From: Neobacillus rhizosphaerae
GTDB lineage: Bacteria; Bacillota; Bacilli; Bacillales; Cytobacillaceae
Assembly: GCF_937468385.1 (NCBI RefSeq)
Contig: NZ_CALBWS010000032.1
Coordinates: 1-62,104 of the forward strand
DNA length: 62,104 nt
Reading direction: 5' to 3'
Positions 59,999 through 62,104 of the stretch are shown one piece after another; within the stretch, counting starts at the first letter, position 1; the number at the start of each line of letters is the position of its first letter. A model generated the notes under the pieces. That model worked only from the letters and a program-made list of their open reading frames with translations, ran no database searches and had not been told where the DNA came from. A program made the position numbers and the translations under genes.

Positions 59999-60131
59999 GT
60001 GCTTGTTCGTCAACAGGCTGAATCTCAAAAAGAAGATGTAACAGACCCAGTAGAAGGTGAAGTAGACTATTTATTTGTCATTACAGACAACGAGAGGGTT
60101 CATTCTGCTTTTAAAGAAATTGTTGATGATT
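59999..60131 (+). pseudogene. Gene fragment truncated by an IS605-type end
   Basis: From GTG 59999 the frame reads VRQQAESQKEDVTDPVEGEV, DYLFVITDNERVHSAFKEIV and DDW with natural composition. It then runs into the orphan IS605-type end at 60132 (RSHTRDFSRE) and stops at 60197. The original 3' end is lost. The family is not recognised; the gene may have formed an operon with the YiaA/B gene 48 bases upstream. Confidence 0.45.
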
Positions 60132-60163
60132 GGCGCTCGCACACTCGTGACTTTAGTCGTGAG
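60132..60163. repeat. Orphan IS605/TnpB end-like sequence upstream of tnpB
   Basis: TGGCGCTCGCACACTCGTGA then CTTTAGTCGTGAGG is nearly identical to 16222-16255 and shares the CGTGACTTTAGTCGTG hairpin with the right end at 61688. It lies 95 bases before the tnpB start and truncates an older gene. Confidence 0.6.
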
Positions 60164-60257
60164 GAAGGGTGTGTTTTTTTGTTTTTTTTCAAGAGTTAAA
60201 ATATGACAAACGAACGCGCGTTTGGTAAAATAGACATATAAGTTAGGGGTGAATGTA

Positions 60258-61490
60258 ATGGCAAAGCGGAAAACGACAGAAGAACGAAATAAAAAATTAG
60301 CAAAAGACGGTTTGAAGCTACGTCATTACGGTCTTAAACTCCGAATGGAACCTACAAAAAAACAAAAGTCGGTCATTCATCAAACGATTGGAAATGCTCG
60401 ATTTACGTTTAATTTTTATCTTTCTGAAAAGTTGGAAGTTTATAAATTAACGAAAGAAACCTTGAAGTATGGTGAATTCAAAAAAGCCTTCAATGGGTTG
60501 AAAGACCATCCCTATTTCTCTTGGCTGAAAAAATCAGATAAGTTCGCTCTAGAATGTGCGATGGAACAAGTAGATAATGCGTTTGATCGGTTTTTCAAAA
60601 AGCAAAATGATTTCCCAAAATTCAAGTCCAAACATCGTTCTGAACAAAGTTACTCCACGAAAGAAACCAATAAAAACATCGAATTGAATATTGAAAATCA
60701 ACAAGTTAAATTACCGAAGCTTGGTTGGATAAAAGTTTGAATCTCCAAGAAACATCGTCAAATGTTTCAGGAGAATGGAATTAATGCAAAAATTAAATCA
60801 GCCACGGTAAAATATCATAGTAGCGGACAATACTATGTTTCTTTGAAATGCGAAAAAAACGTTCAATTAGAAGAAGAAATCGACTGGTCTTCCGTTCCGG
60901 ATGACCAAATTATTGGCTTGGATTTAGGATTAACCCATTTTTATATTGACTCCAATGGTAAAAAAGTAGAGAATCCAAACTATTTAAAAGAAAGTCTAAT
61001 TAAACTGGCGAAGTTACAACGTCAGTTGAAGAATAAGAAAATAGGCAGTTCAAATTACAAAAAGCTACAGAAAAAAATAGCTAAACTTCATCTGCATATT
61101 GCAAACAAACGAAAAGATTTTTTACACAAAGAATCTCGTAAACTCGTAAACGAAAACCAAGTTATCATGTTGGAGGATTTAAATGTGAAAGGTCTGATTA
61201 AAAACAAAAAGTTGGCTCGCAGTATTGCCGATGTCAGTTGGTCTATGTTCAAGACATATATCTCCTATAAAGCAGCTTGGGACAATAAAAAGGTGGTTCT
61301 TGTGGACCGATTTTTTGCTTCTTCGAAGCAATGTAATGAATGTCATGAGAAAAACACACTTTTGTCTCTTTCAGACCGATTTTGGGTTTGCCCAAAATGT
61401 GGAACCCTTCAGGATAGAGATATTAATGCAGCCAAAAATATCAAAGAAGAAGGCATTCGCCTACTGCGAACCCCTTCTCTTGTAGCATAA
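60258..61490 (+). pseudogene. tnpB: IS200/IS605-family TnpB, interrupted by one TGA codon
   Basis: The frame from ATG 60258 (TTAGGGGTG site) encodes a TnpB RNA-guided nuclease in two halves in the same frame, separated only by TGA at 60738-60740 (codon 161, between GWIKV and ISKKHRQMF; an Arg CGA is the likely ancestor). N-terminal: GLKLRMEPTKKQKSVIHQTI, WLKKSDKFALECAMEQVDNA. C-terminal: the RuvC Asp in IIGLDLGLTHFYID, Glu in VIMLEDLNVKGL and Asp in CPKCGTLQDRDINAAKNI, with a CxxC...CxxC zinc finger. All three catalytic residues remain. Reinitiation at ATG 60762 would give a protein lacking the N-terminal RNA/TAM-binding part. No tnpA is present. Confidence 0.9.
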
Positions 61491-61711
61491 TTTTTACTAT
61501 TTATCTTTTACCGCCGGAACGGCGGGGTGTGCCTGTCAGTATCAAAGATACTGTTTGTCGAGCTATTAGACAATGGAGAGAGTGTAAGACGTTCCTTATC
61601 GGAATGCGGTTCTCGATGAAGCAGGAATCCCATGGGCTTGGAAGTCTTTAAAAGGTTTTTAGTGTCCGAACGGACATTAGAATCCTGCGACTTTAGTCGT
61701 GGGAGGTTCAA
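61491..61711 (+). ncRNA. omega-RNA scaffold and right end of the TnpB element
   Basis: The stretch after the tnpB stop is structured: CCGCC-ggaa-CGGCGG at 61511, CAGTATC-aaa-GATACTG at 61538, and finally GCGACTTTAGTCG with GGGAGGTTCAA at the end. In TnpB systems the 3' end of the tnpB transcript plus the right end form the guide RNA, and the guide is the flanking DNA, here beginning about 61712 (TCTTGTCTTATTTAAC). The 3' boundary is inferred from the identical motif at 51031-51055. Confidence 0.7.
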
Positions 61712-61736
61712 ATCTTGTCTTATTTAACAAACGGGG

Positions 61737-61770
61737 GCGTTGATCCAAGAAGGATTAACGCTATTTTTTA
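61737..61770 (+). terminator. Intrinsic terminator downstream of the TnpB element
   Basis: GCGTTGATCC and GGATTAACGC pair (one G-T wobble) around AAGAA, followed by TATTTTTTAG. Bases 61771-61971 are AT-rich with nothing recognised. Confidence 0.75.
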
Positions 61771-61971
61771 GAATTAACGCTTATATTTGTGGAAATTCCT
61801 CAACAACACTCAGTATAGTGAAAGAATCGACTGTAGCTCTTATTAAACAATCGGGCCATTTTCTTGAATAACACTCAACATCGAAATTGGGAAATTTATG
61901 TTAAAATATACTGAGAAGATTGTGAAGAAATTGCGTTACAAATTGAATAATTCTTCTATAATTTTAATAAA

Positions 61972-62104
61972 GGGGTAGCGTCACATCGCCATCAAGCTAA
62001 CAATAACGAGTTACCCCAAAACGATAAAAACGAGTAAGATGCATAAAATTTTCGTTTTGGGGGTATTATGATTTCTTACCTTGATGGGCATGTGGCGGTA
62101 CCCC
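61972..62104. mobile_element. 133-bp MITE-like element with IS231/IS4-type inverted repeats
   Basis: The left end GGGGTAGCGTCACATCGCCA then TCAAG matches the complement of the right end (GGGGTACCGCCACATGCCCA then TCAAG) at 21 of 25 positions. Inside, CCCCAAAACGA at about 62016 pairs with TCGTTTTGGGG at 62051. The CATGCCCATCAA core is that of IS231-type ends. There is no transposase frame, so it is a non-autonomous cassette. It ends exactly at the window edge, so target duplication cannot be checked. Confidence 0.75.

Noticed and set aside
1..62104. tRNA or rRNA genes
   Set aside because: No cloverleaf-like T-loop/CCA pattern or conserved rRNA sequence was noticed anywhere on either strand.

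Overview
The window is AT-rich DNA from a low-GC Gram-positive, spore-former-type bacterium, most likely family Bacillaceae. The evidence is strong AGGAGG-type ribosome sites with frequent TTG/GTG starts, a CapA/CapB/CapC tyrosine-kinase module, a B. subtilis-like eps gene order with an EAR/epsC-type leader, a LytE/LytF-type LysM-NlpC endopeptidase, a LicBCA-LicH-LicR-type PTS operon and an S8 subtilase. The genus cannot be fixed from sequence alone.

Layout. (1) 1-7374: the end of a surface-polysaccharide cluster: a Wzy/EpsG tail, a glycosyltransferase, a flippase and a cassette (aminotransferase, RmlA, GNAT acetyltransferase, RmlB) that fits dTDP-4-acetamido-4,6-dideoxygalactose synthesis. 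IS4- and IS3-type transposase remnants lie in and after it. (2) 7.4-18.2 kb: cell-wall proteins (a choline-binding-type repeat protein and a LysM endopeptidase), a PAS-PAS-GGDEF diguanylate cyclase, small membrane proteins, a decayed PAS-GGDEF-EAL gene and an SGNH-like secreted protein. (3) 18.5-37.0 kb: a large co-directional exopolysaccharide operon. It begins with a Wzz-like protein, BY-kinase and PHP phosphatase, followed by an EAR-like RNA and a strong intrinsic terminator. Then come an EpsC-like dehydratase, GalU, the initiating phosphoglycosyl transferase, a UDP-GalNAcA cassette, five GT4-type transferases, a polymerase, an acetyltransferase and a flippase. (4) 37-40 kb: a lipoprotein, an excalibur fragment and an unusual TerD-domain fusion protein. 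(5) 40.5-44.8 kb: a two-component system with two multi-pass membrane proteins and the remnant of a second response regulator. (6) 45.4-50.7 kb: a beta-glucoside PTS operon with a GH1 enzyme whose acid/base Glu is Gln, and a LicR-type regulator. (7) 51-57 kb: a subtilase, a small sigma factor and an excisionase-HTH/RNase H fusion, separated by repeat-rich spacers. (8) 57-62.1 kb: two lipoproteins, a truncated group II intron placed directly after a terminator, a decayed integrase, a YiaA/B protein, a TnpB element broken by one stop codon but with its omega-RNA region, and a 133-bp MITE-like element at the window edge.

The most unusual content is non-coding. Three separate loci (14445, 15478, 53261) carry tandem repeats of unrelated sequence but identical 52-bp period, and 52 bp is about five helical turns. 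Eleven copies of a dispersed element centred on the palindrome AATCAAACGTTTGATT occur between 40 and 55.3 kb, some embedded in 160-250-bp homologous blocks. A 21-bp-phased TTTACCCGTC repeat flanks the choline-binding-type gene. None of these matches a repeat class I can name.
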